Source: Candidatus Gastranaerophilales bacterium (GTDB taxonomy: Bacteria > Cyanobacteriota > Vampirovibrionia > Gastranaerophilales > Gastranaerophilaceae). Taken from it: a DNA stretch of 5,190 nucleotides. Location of the stretch: NCBI GenBank assembly GCA_910587055.1, contig CAJUKY010000046.1, positions 1-5,190 of the forward strand. Direction: 5' to 3'. Positions 1 through 5,143 of the stretch are shown here, one piece after another. Every line of letters starts with the position of its first letter. Position 1 is the stretch's first letter. The translations under genes and the position numbers were made by a program. The notes under the pieces were generated by a model. The model had not been told where the DNA came from, searched no databases, and was given only the letters and a program-made list of their open reading frames with translations.

Positions 1-11
1 AAATTAACAGT

Positions 12-992
12 ATGGAACTTAAAATTAAAAATGTAAATACAACCACAAGCTCTGACGGTTCTCAATACGGAAAATTCGTTATTGAACCGCTGGAAAGAGG
101 CTTTGGTGCTACAATCGGTAACTCTTTAAGAAGAGTGCTGTTATCCAGTCTTGAGGGTGCTGCCGTAACTTCAGTAAGAATTGAAGGTATTACGCACGAA
201 TATACATCAATCCCCGGTATTGTTGAAGATGTGATTGATATTATGTTAAACCTCAAAGGTCTGGTTGTAAAAACAGAAACTGATGAAATTCAGCATTTAA
301 GAATAGACGCTACAAAACCCGGTCCTGTTCTTGCGGCTGATATTCAATTGCCTTCAGGCGTTAAAATTGTTAACCCTGACTGCGTTATCTGTACAATCGC
401 TGAAGGCGGTTCTTTCCACGCCGATATAGTTGTGGAAGTTGGTAAAGGATATTCTGCGGTTGATACTCTTAAAGATCAGAAAAATGGTCTTCCTATTGAT
501 ATGCTTCCGATTGATGCAGCATTTATGCCGATTAAAAGAGTATCATATCTTGTAGAACCTGCCCGTGTAGGTGAAGTTATTGATTATGATAAACTGACTC
601 TTGAAATCTGGTCAAACGGCTCTGTTGATGTTAATCAAGCCTTGAGCAAAGCCGCAAGCCTTTTAATTGACCACTTCAGACAAATAACAGCAATCACAGG
701 CCAGCCTGTCGGTGCTGCAACACTTGAAGAAGAAGCTGTTGTTGAAGATAATGCAGAACAAACACCCGCTTTCACTATTGAAGACCTTGAACTTTCAGTT
801 AGAGCTTATAACTGCTTAAAAAGAGCAAGCATCAATTCAATGGCGGAATTACTGAAAAAATCAGAACATGATTTATTGAATATTAAAAACTTTGGTAAAA
901 AATCTTCTGATGAAGTTATTGAAAAGCTGCACGAATTAGGATTAGACCTACAACCGAATCCTGAAGGTGTAGATGATATGGAACTAATATAA
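12..992 (+). CDS. rpoA: DNA-directed RNA polymerase subunit alpha
   Basis: This is the alpha subunit of RNA polymerase. It dimerises to nucleate assembly of the core enzyme and contacts promoter UP elements and activators. The protein has 326 residues, a normal length. The N-terminal domain (about 1-230) carries the EPLERGFGATIGNSLRR block at residues 25-41, the dimerisation and beta/beta'-contact signature. An acidic linker (about 235-252) leads to the C-terminal domain (about 254-315). There the DNA-binding segment IEDLELSVRAYNCLK (256-270) keeps the equivalents of E. coli Arg265, Asn268 and Lys271 as R264, N267 and K270, followed by the helix-hairpin-helix NFGKKS at 293-298. The ATG at 12 begins a typical MELKI-like N-terminus. 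Only 11 upstream bases are visible, so its ribosome binding site cannot be judged. It is the first visible gene of the operon, and rplQ follows after 22 nt. Identity is essentially certain. Confidence 0.98.
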   Translation: MELKIKNVNTTTSSDGSQYGKFVIEPLERGFGATIGNSLRRVLLSSLEGAAVTSVRIEGITHEYTSIPGIVEDVIDIMLNLKGLVVKTETDEIQHLRIDATKPGPVLAADIQLPSGVKIVNPDCVICTIAEGGSFHADIVVEVGKGYSAVDTLKDQKNGLPIDMLPIDAAFMPIKRVSYLVEPARVGEVIDYDKLTLEIWSNGSVDVNQALSKAASLLIDHFRQITAITGQPVGAATLEEEAVVEDNAEQTPAFTIEDLELSVRAYNCLKRASINSMAELLKKSEHDLLNIKNFGKKSSDEVIEKLHELGLDLQPNPEGVDDMELI

Positions 993-1000
993 AAATAATA

Positions 1001-1005
1001 AAGGA
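1001..1005 (+). promoter_or_regulatory. Ribosome binding site of rplQ
   Basis: AAGGA lies 9 nt before the ATG at 1015, in the short gap after the rpoA stop. It is a good Shine-Dalgarno match and supports the rplQ start. Confidence 0.8.
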
Positions 1006-1014
1006 ACAATAAAA

Positions 1015-1443
1015 ATGAGACACCAGTGTAAAAAACATCATTTAGGAAAGGCGGCAGACCAGAGAACTGCATTATTGCGTTCTTTAGCTACTGAGTTATT
1101 CCTCCATGGTGAAATTGAAACAACTATGGCAAGAGCAAAAGCGCTTAAGCCGTTCGCTGAAAGTATCATTACCTTTGCCAAAAAAGGTGATTTAGCTTCA
1201 AGAAGACAGGCTGCAAGACACATTTTTGACAAAGAAACAGATAAATATATTAACCTTGAAACAGGCGAATTGTATGAAGCACTTCCCGAAGGCGAAAAAC
1301 ACCCGAAACAAACCGTTTTAAGACAGCTTTTTACGGTTATCGGTAAAAAATACGCTACAAGAAACGGCGGATATACAAGAATTTTCAGATTAACTCCAAG
1401 AAGAGGAGATGCTTCTGAAATGGCTCTGATTCAGTTAACATAA
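1015..1443 (+). CDS. rplQ: 50S ribosomal protein L17
   Basis: This is a large-subunit ribosomal protein that sits near the polypeptide exit tunnel. The N-terminus MRHQCKKHHLGKAADQRTAL and the segment LATELFLHGEIETTMARAKAL (24-44) are diagnostic of L17. So is the C-terminal RNGGYTRIFRLTPRRGDASE (116-135). The protein has 142 residues, against about 116-120 in cyanobacteria and Bacillus as I remember them. The surplus is an insertion of about 26 residues relative to cyanobacterial L17, between the FDK at 71-73 and the VLRQLF at 101-106. This is a site where Bacillus L17 also has a few extra residues. The stop TAA at 1441-1443 shares its last A with the truA ATG, so the two are probably translationally coupled. 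It is co-transcribed with rpoA, the conserved neighbour in nearly all bacteria. Confidence 0.97.
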   Translation: MRHQCKKHHLGKAADQRTALLRSLATELFLHGEIETTMARAKALKPFAESIITFAKKGDLASRRQAARHIFDKETDKYINLETGELYEALPEGEKHPKQTVLRQLFTVIGKKYATRNGGYTRIFRLTPRRGDASEMALIQLT

Positions 1444-2252
1444 TGAATCGATACTTAATCAGCTTTGAGTATGAAGGAAGAGAATTCTTTGGTTCTCAAA
1501 GCCAGCCTGACAGAAGAACTGTTCAGGATGAATTAAATAAAGCAATTCGTACTTTGACAAAAGAAAATACTAAAATCATAATGGCAGGAAGACTTGATAA
1601 GGGTGTCAGCGCATTGTGCCACACGGCGCACTTTGATACTGATTATCAAATGCAGGATGAATCAGGTTTTTTGAATTCCCTGAATGCAATTTTGCCTTCC
1701 GATATTTCGGTTTTTAAAATTGAAATAAAAGATAAAAGCTTCCACGCGCAAAAAAGCGCTTCATTCAGACATTACAGGTATATTATAAGAAACTCTTTTA
1801 TTAAACCGGTATTTGATAAAAATATTCTTTTTATAAGAAAACCTTTAAATGTTGAATTAATGGATGAAGCAATCCGATGTCTTATCGGTGAATATGATTT
1901 TAGTTCTTTTAAATCCGCCTCGGATAATCCTGCCGCAGTCTGCAAAATATACTTTGCGGATGTTGTTAAAAAACCGCTTAAAAATGGCACAGGCAATTAT
2001 ATTGAGGTAAATATTATCGGGAACAGATTTCTCTATAATATGGTAAGAGCAATAGTCGGAACTCTTTTAATGATTGAAAAAGATGAATTACCTGCTTCAA
2101 AAATGAAAGAGATTTTAAATTCCAAAAATCGTGCTCTTGCAGGACATAACGTTGAGCCGTACGGTTTAATGTTAATAAAAACAGGGTACGAAAACCCTTA
2201 TGATTACATAAACAAATTAATAAAGGAAAGGCAAATAAATGAAGACATTTAG
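1443..2252 (+). CDS. truA: tRNA pseudouridine(38-40) synthase TruA
   Basis: TruA converts uridines 38-40 of the tRNA anticodon arm to pseudouridine. The protein has 269 residues, a normal length. The catalytic aspartate is D52 in AGRLDKGVSA (48-57). The tyrosine of the RHYRYII motif (109-115) and the arginine of NRFLYNMVRAIVGTL (194-208) are also in place. Several usually conserved positions differ. The active-site motif normally reads GRTD but here is GRLD, with Leu51 replacing Thr. The usual GWQ near residue 18 is GSQ. The Arg-Thr-Pro stretch after the SFK at 155-157 is replaced by DNPAAVC, and the C-terminal motif is AGHNVEPYGL rather than the common AGPTAP-like form. It is therefore a divergent TruA that keeps its catalytic residues. 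The ATG at 1443 overlaps the rplQ stop by one base with no clear Shine-Dalgarno, implying coupled re-initiation. The gene ends 14 nt inside rplM. Confidence 0.93.
   Translation: MNRYLISFEYEGREFFGSQSQPDRRTVQDELNKAIRTLTKENTKIIMAGRLDKGVSALCHTAHFDTDYQMQDESGFLNSLNAILPSDISVFKIEIKDKSFHAQKSASFRHYRYIIRNSFIKPVFDKNILFIRKPLNVELMDEAIRCLIGEYDFSSFKSASDNPAAVCKIYFADVVKKPLKNGTGNYIEVNIIGNRFLYNMVRAIVGTLLMIEKDELPASKMKEILNSKNRALAGHNVEPYGLMLIKTGYENPYDYINKLIKERQINEDI
2222..2231 (+). promoter_or_regulatory. Ribosome binding site of rplM
   Basis: The purine run AAAGGAAAGG lies within the last codons of truA. It offers two overlapping Shine-Dalgarno matches, 11 and 7 nt before the ATG at 2239. It supports independent initiation at rplM despite the 14-nt overlap with truA. 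Confidence 0.75.
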
Positions 2253-2685
2253 CGCAAAACCGCTTGAAGTTGAAAGAAAATGGCATTTAATTGATGCTGA
2301 AGGGATTCCCCTTGGCAGATTAGCTGTTATTGCTGCAAATCTTCTAAGAGGTAAGCATAAACCCCAGTACACGCCAAACGTTGATACGGGCGATTTTGTT
2401 ATTGTTATTAACGCTGAAAAGGTTGTTGTAACAGGTAAAAAAGAAACAGATAAAATGTATTATCATCACACAGGATTCCCCGGCGGTTTTAGAGCTGCAA
2501 GCTTTAAAGAATTAATGGAAAAAGATGCAAGACTTCCTATAGAAAAAGCCGTTAAGGGTATGCTCCCGCACAATACTTTGGGTTCTGAACAATTTACAAA
2601 ATTAAAAGTATATGCAGGGGCAGAGCATCCGCATGAAGCTCAAAAACCTGTGAAATATGAAATCAGCAAAGGAGAAGAAGAATAA
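2239..2685 (+). CDS. rplM: 50S ribosomal protein L13
   Basis: L13 is an early-assembling large-subunit protein. The 148-residue sequence shows the family landmarks in order. These are RKWHLIDAEGIPLGRLA (14-30), the block GKHKPQYTPNVDTGDFVIVI (38-57), NAEKVVVTGKK (58-68), YYHHTGFPGG (74-83) and AVKGMLPHNTLG (104-115). The C-terminus is a short acidic tail ending in GEEE. Length is normal. The start ATG at 2239 has a strong purine-rich site inside the end of truA. The stop TAA at 2683-2685 shares its last A with the rpsI ATG. L13 and S9 are almost always adjacent in bacteria, and here the pair is fused to the rpoA-rplQ-truA cluster, as in Cyanobacteria. Confidence 0.98.
   Translation: MKTFSAKPLEVERKWHLIDAEGIPLGRLAVIAANLLRGKHKPQYTPNVDTGDFVIVINAEKVVVTGKKETDKMYYHHTGFPGGFRAASFKELMEKDARLPIEKAVKGMLPHNTLGSEQFTKLKVYAGAEHPHEAQKPVKYEISKGEEE
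2668..2674 (+). promoter_or_regulatory. Ribosome binding site of rpsI
   Basis: AAAGGAG, a near-consensus Shine-Dalgarno, lies inside the last codons of rplM, 10 nt before the ATG at 2685. It is the strongest such site in the operon and fixes the rpsI start. Confidence 0.85.
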
Positions 2686-3092
2686 TGCCAACTGCAGAAA
2701 ATAAAAATGAAATTATTAAAACCGGCAGAAGAAAATGCTCAATTGCTGTTGCAAAAGTTTCTTCAGGAAAAGGCCGCGTTTTTGTTAACGGTAAAACATT
2801 GAGAGGTTATTTCGGAAATCGTCCTTCTCTGGAAATGACTATTTTCAGACCCCTTGTTTTAACCGATAATCAAGATAAATTGGATATTAATGTTAAAGCT
2901 ATAGGCGGCGGCGTTTCTGCTCAAGCCGATGCTATTAAACACGCTATTTCACGTGCTTTGCTTGCAATGAACGAAGAATATAAACCTGTTTTAAAACAGG
3001 AAGGTTTATTAACGCGTGATGCAAGAATTAAAGAACGTAAAAAATACGGTAGAAAAAGAGCAAGAAAAAGATTCCAATTCTCAAAAAGATAA
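2685..3092 (+). CDS. rpsI: 30S ribosomal protein S9
   Basis: S9 is a small-subunit protein of the head domain whose C-terminal tail reaches the P-site tRNA anticodon loop. The 135-residue protein has the N-terminal TGRRKCSIAVAKV (13-25) and GKGRVFVNGK (28-37). It then has the conserved GGGVSAQADAIKHAISRALL (74-93), LLTRDARIKERKKYGRKRAR (108-127), and the invariant-type basic end FQFSKR. The final Ser-Lys-Arg is the P-site-contacting tail, so the gene is complete. Its ATG at 2685 shares one base with the rplM stop. It is the last gene of the operon: a terminator begins 5 nt after the stop, and no rpmE follows, although in many Cyanobacteria rpmE does. Confidence 0.98.
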   Translation: MPTAENKNEIIKTGRRKCSIAVAKVSSGKGRVFVNGKTLRGYFGNRPSLEMTIFRPLVLTDNQDKLDINVKAIGGGVSAQADAIKHAISRALLAMNEEYKPVLKQEGLLTRDARIKERKKYGRKRARKRFQFSKR

Positions 3093-3097
3093 TTTTC

Positions 3098-3126
3098 AAA
3101 ACCCGCCTTTATCTGGCGGGTTTTTT
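3098..3126 (+). terminator. Intrinsic terminator after rpsI
   Basis: CCCGCC (3102-3107) pairs with GGCGGG (3115-3120) around a 7-nt loop. The stem extends by four A-U pairs (3098-3101 with 3121-3124), and a run of six T's covers 3121-3126. It ends the rpoA-rpsI transcript. Read on the - strand, the same hairpin is followed by TTTT then G. It could therefore also stop the convergent epimerase-nucleotidyltransferase transcript, for which I see no better terminator in 3127-3189. Confidence 0.95.
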
Positions 3127-3189
3127 AATTACAAAACTATACAATATTTTTTAAAACGCGGCTTAACGGCTTCATTTATTAATAATTTA

Positions 3190-3849
3190 TTAAATATTCT
3201 TATAACACCATTCAATCAATTTTTTATATAAAGCTTCCGGATTAAAGCTTTCTGTTTCAATCATTTCTTTTCTTTTTATGCAGGTTTGTAAAATTTCTCT
3301 GTCTTCTTTCGAAAGAAGTCCATTAAGCTCCTTTTTGGTTTTAATGTAATTGCCGGTTTTTACAAAATACTTTGCCTGTAAAATAAAAAATGTCATTTTA
3401 TATAAATTCAGCAAATCTTCCGCATGGTTACTTGAATGTACAAAACTGTGGATTGCGGCATGATATATGTTTTCAGATGAGAGTTTGATTGATTTTTGAA
3501 TATCCTCTTTTGATGGCGGCTCAATTATGTCTTCAAGTTTTCCGTATAAAGCTTTTGTGTCATAGAAAAATTGAAATAAATCGCTTTTGGACCATCTTTT
3601 AAGTTCGCCTTTTCCTGAAATAAACCCGCAGGCCTTATCTTTATACGGCAGGCTGTTAATTATTAAGCGATATGTCTTTAAATCTTCAAAATCCAGTTTA
3701 TCTAAAATTACAACTAAATCTATATCGCTTTCGGAGGTTGCTTCACCCCTGTTATAGCTGCCCTGCAGACCTATGAATAGCACTCTGCCGTTAAATTTTT
3801 CATGCAGTTTTTCTGCTGCATTTTTCAGCCATTTATCTATATTAATCAA
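3190..3849 (-). CDS. Nucleotidyltransferase-fold protein, function unknown
   Basis: This 219-residue protein belongs to the DNA polymerase beta-like nucleotidyltransferase superfamily. The signature is IGLQGSYNRGEATSESDIDL, at residues 26-45: Gly30-Ser31 followed by the metal-binding pair Asp42-x-Asp44 (GS-x10-D-x-D). A third acidic ligand is not obvious to me. A conserved-looking central block SDLFQFFYDTKALYGKL (89-105) follows, and the C-terminal half is predicted all-helical, including LLNLYKMTFFILQAKYFVKTGNYI. This layout recalls stand-alone NTases with a HEPN/KNTase-type helical domain, such as aminoglycoside nucleotidyltransferases and MNT-like proteins, but the substrate cannot be told from sequence. 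No signal peptide or membrane segment is seen, so it is probably cytosolic. The start is TTG at 3849. No ATG occurs before the signature, an in-frame stop lies at 3879-3877, and an AGGGG site is well placed. It lies 4 nt after the epimerase stop and is probably co-translated with it. Confidence 0.85.
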   Translation of the reverse strand: MINIDKWLKNAAEKLHEKFNGRVLFIGLQGSYNRGEATSESDIDLVVILDKLDFEDLKTYRLIINSLPYKDKACGFISGKGELKRWSKSDLFQFFYDTKALYGKLEDIIEPPSKEDIQKSIKLSSENIYHAAIHSFVHSSNHAEDLLNLYKMTFFILQAKYFVKTGNYIKTKKELNGLLSKEDREILQTCIKRKEMIETESFNPEALYKKLIEWCYKNI

Positions 3850-3853
3850 CTTT

Positions 3854-5014
3854 TTACAGCCCCTGCTTATAACGGCTTAAGATAATATCTGCTATTCTTT
3901 TTGAAGCAAGTCCGTCGCCGTAAGGGTTTACAGCCATTTTCATTGAATTGTAAAAAGTTTCATCTGAAAGTAATTTATTTACGGTTGATGTGATTTTTTC
4001 CCTGTCTGTACCCACAAGTTTGACACATCTGCTGTGTACGGCTTCAGGTCTTTCTGTTTCATCTCTTAAAACAAGCACCGGAACACCTAAAGAAGGTGCC
4101 TCTTCCTGCACTCCGCCTGAATCCGTTAAAATTATATGTGCTTTTTTCATCAAAGCGCAAAATGGCGCATAATCAAGCGGCTCAATAAGTTTTATCCTAT
4201 CAATATTATCAAGCTTTTTAAATACAGTGTTTTGAACATTAGGATTTAAATGCACAGGGTAAACAACCTCAATATCCTTATTTTTTTGTACAATATCAAG
4301 TACGGCATCGCAGATATTTTCTAACGGTTTGCCAAAATTTTCCCGCCTGTGGGATGTTAAAAGCACCGTCTTTAAATCATCTCGAAGCCCGAGGTAAGAT
4401 AAATCCGTATTTTTTTCTACCGTATATAAAAGCGCATCTATAACAGTGTTTCCTGTTTTGTAAATTCTTCTGCCTGCTTCGTAAGAATTATCCATGCCGC
4501 AGTTCAATCTGCCCTCTTTAATTCCTGAATTTAAAAGGTTTTGAATAGAACCTTCCGTCGGTGCAAAATGCAAATCGGAAACGGCATCTGCCAACACCCT
4601 GTTAATTTCTTCAGGGAATGGATAATCTTTATTAAATGTGCGAAGCCCGGCTTCAACATGGCCTATCGGAATTCTTGCATAAAATGCGCTTAGGGCGCTT
4701 GCAAAGGCTGTTGTTGTATCGCCGTGCATAAGTACAATATCCGGCTTGATTTCTTCAAAAATCTTTTTTGTCTCCGTCAAAATATCGGATGTTAAGCTCC
4801 ACAAATTTTGATTGGGTTTCATTAAGTTTAAATCAAAATCAGGTGTAATTTCAAATAAATCCAGAACCTGATCAAGCATCTGTCTGTGCTGTGCCGTTAC
4901 AATTACAACGGGTTCAAATTCAGAGCGTTTTTTTAATTCCAGAACAAGCGGAGCCATTTTAATAGCCTCGGGTCTTGTACCGAATATAACCGCAGTTTTA
5001 ATTTTCTTATCCAT
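3854..5014 (-). CDS. wecB: UDP-N-acetylglucosamine 2-epimerase (non-hydrolysing)
   Basis: This enzyme interconverts UDP-GlcNAc and UDP-ManNAc, supplying ManNAc-type sugars for envelope polysaccharides, in the cytosol. From the ATG at 5014 it has 386 residues, a usual length. Landmarks are FGTRPEAIKMAP (11-22), TAQHRQMLDQ (40-49), HGDTT with D99 (97-101), HVEAGLR with E121 (119-125), PFPEEINR (132-139), TSHRREN with H222 (220-226), YPVHLNP (252-258), and DSGGVQEEAPSLG (298-310) followed by RDETERPE (317-324). D99, E121, E135 and H222 correspond to the E. coli WecB catalytic set Asp95, Glu117, Glu131, His213. About 13 extra residues (169-181) precede TGNTVIDAL; see the repeat entry. A TTG at 5050 would add 12 residues unlike the family's start and overlap a palindrome, so ATG 5014 is preferred, although no Shine-Dalgarno precedes it. 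wecB and mnaA are names for the same activity. Confidence 0.95.
   Translation of the reverse strand: MDKKIKTAVIFGTRPEAIKMAPLVLELKKRSEFEPVVIVTAQHRQMLDQVLDLFEITPDFDLNLMKPNQNLWSLTSDILTETKKIFEEIKPDIVLMHGDTTTAFASALSAFYARIPIGHVEAGLRTFNKDYPFPEEINRVLADAVSDLHFAPTEGSIQNLLNSGIKEGRLNCGMDNSYEAGRRIYKTGNTVIDALLYTVEKNTDLSYLGLRDDLKTVLLTSHRRENFGKPLENICDAVLDIVQKNKDIEVVYPVHLNPNVQNTVFKKLDNIDRIKLIEPLDYAPFCALMKKAHIILTDSGGVQEEAPSLGVPVLVLRDETERPEAVHSRCVKLVGTDREKITSTVNKLLSDETFYNSMKMAVNPYGDGLASKRIADIILSRYKQGL
3860..3864 (-). promoter_or_regulatory. Ribosome binding site deciding a TTG start
   Basis: On the - strand, AGGGG lies inside the last codons of the epimerase gene, 10 nt before the TTG at 3849. The only candidate initiator between the in-frame stop at 3879-3877 and the catalytic motif region is this TTG, so the site settles the start of the nucleotidyltransferase. 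Confidence 0.65.
4469..4513 (-). repeat. 39-bp in-frame insertion flanked by 6-bp direct repeats
   Basis: Within the epimerase gene, GGCAGA occurs at 4513-4508 and again at 4474-4469 (- strand), exactly 39 bp apart and in the same frame (Gly168-Arg169 and Gly181-Arg182). Removing one repeat unit would give IKEGRRIYKTGNTVIDAL. That matches the spacing of E. coli WecB and B. subtilis MnaA, which run from NLL to TGN with only about 11 residues, against 25 here. The extra 13 residues are polar and aromatic (LNCGMDNSYEAGR). The repeat and spacing are seen directly; that it is a true insertion is inferred from remembered homologues. Confidence 0.6.
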
Positions 5015-5021
5015 ATGAAGG

Positions 5022-5050
5022 ATTGTATATAAATAGCAACAAAAATACAA
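5022..5050 (-). promoter_or_regulatory. Candidate leftward promoter of the epimerase operon
   Basis: On the - strand, TTGTAT (5050-5045) and TACAAT (5027-5022) are separated by 17 bp. The -10 matches consensus at 5 of 6 positions, the -35 at only 3. Transcription would begin about 7 nt after the -10, at or next to the A of the ATG at 5014, giving a leaderless or nearly leaderless message. That agrees with the absence of a Shine-Dalgarno there. The -35 lies inside the palindrome at 5045-5064. Confidence 0.4.
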
Positions 5051-5064
5051 GAATATTTTTGTAT
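5045..5064. repeat. 20-bp near-perfect palindrome, possible operator
   Basis: ATACAA (5045-5050) is the inverted complement of TTGTAT (5059-5064), around a central AATATT (5052-5057) that is itself palindromic. Nine of ten base pairs match; the only mismatch is G5051/T5058. It lies between two divergent genes, covers the -35 of the candidate leftward promoter and ends 13 bp before the -35 of the rightward one. That is a sensible position for a dimeric repressor. The region is very AT-rich, so chance is not excluded. I do not recognise it as a known regulator's site. Confidence 0.45.
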
Positions 5065-5077
5065 ACTTTTGTTTTGT

Positions 5078-5106
5078 TTGTCATGCCCTTGTGTTTGTTG
5101 TAAAAT
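5078..5106 (+). promoter_or_regulatory. Sigma-70-type promoter for the rightward gene
   Basis: TTGTCA (5078-5083) and TAAAAT (5101-5106) are separated by exactly 17 bp. Each matches the consensus hexamer at 5 of 6 positions. Transcription should start near 5112-5114, giving a leader of about 30 nt before the TTG start at 5144. Confidence 0.75.
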
Positions 5107-5128
5107 GTCACTATAAGACTAGTGTTAT

Positions 5129-5135
5129 GGAGAAG
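5129..5135 (+). promoter_or_regulatory. Ribosome binding site of the TTG-started gene
   Basis: GGAGAAG ends 8 nt before the TTG at 5144, ideal spacing. An ATG at 5127-5129 overlaps it but reads only five further codons before a stop, and the frame used is blocked upstream by TAG at 5120-5122. TTG is therefore the best start. Confidence 0.75.
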
Positions 5136-5143
5136 TTTCAGTT

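Noticed and set aside
806..1072. - strand reading frame opposite rpoA and rplQ
   Set aside because: It is antisense to two certain genes and has no initiation signal. Its hydrophobic, serine-rich translation is what AT-rich coding DNA gives in reverse.
3153..3176. Short tandem-like repeat CGGCTTAACGGCTT between the terminator and the nucleotidyltransferase
   Set aside because: It has only two short imperfect copies, no hairpin potential and no third unit. Probably chance.
3016..3231. + strand reading frame of 71 codons overlapping the end of rpsI and crossing the terminator
   Set aside because: It is out of frame with rpsI, runs through the terminator hairpin and into the opposite-strand gene, has no ribosome binding site, and is low-complexity. 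It is a shadow frame.
3190..3849. MNT/HEPN toxin-antitoxin module
   Set aside because: No adjacent HEPN toxin gene exists: the neighbours are the epimerase and, convergently, rpsI. The protein is also longer than typical minimal MNT antitoxins.
3990..4172. + strand reading frame antisense to the epimerase gene
   Set aside because: It lies entirely within the conserved DSGGVQEEAPSLG region on the other strand. No ribosome binding site or family resemblance.
5062..5067. TATACT as a second rightward -10 box
   Set aside because: There is no TTG-type -35 at suitable spacing upstream (5039-5044), and the 5078-5106 promoter is much better.
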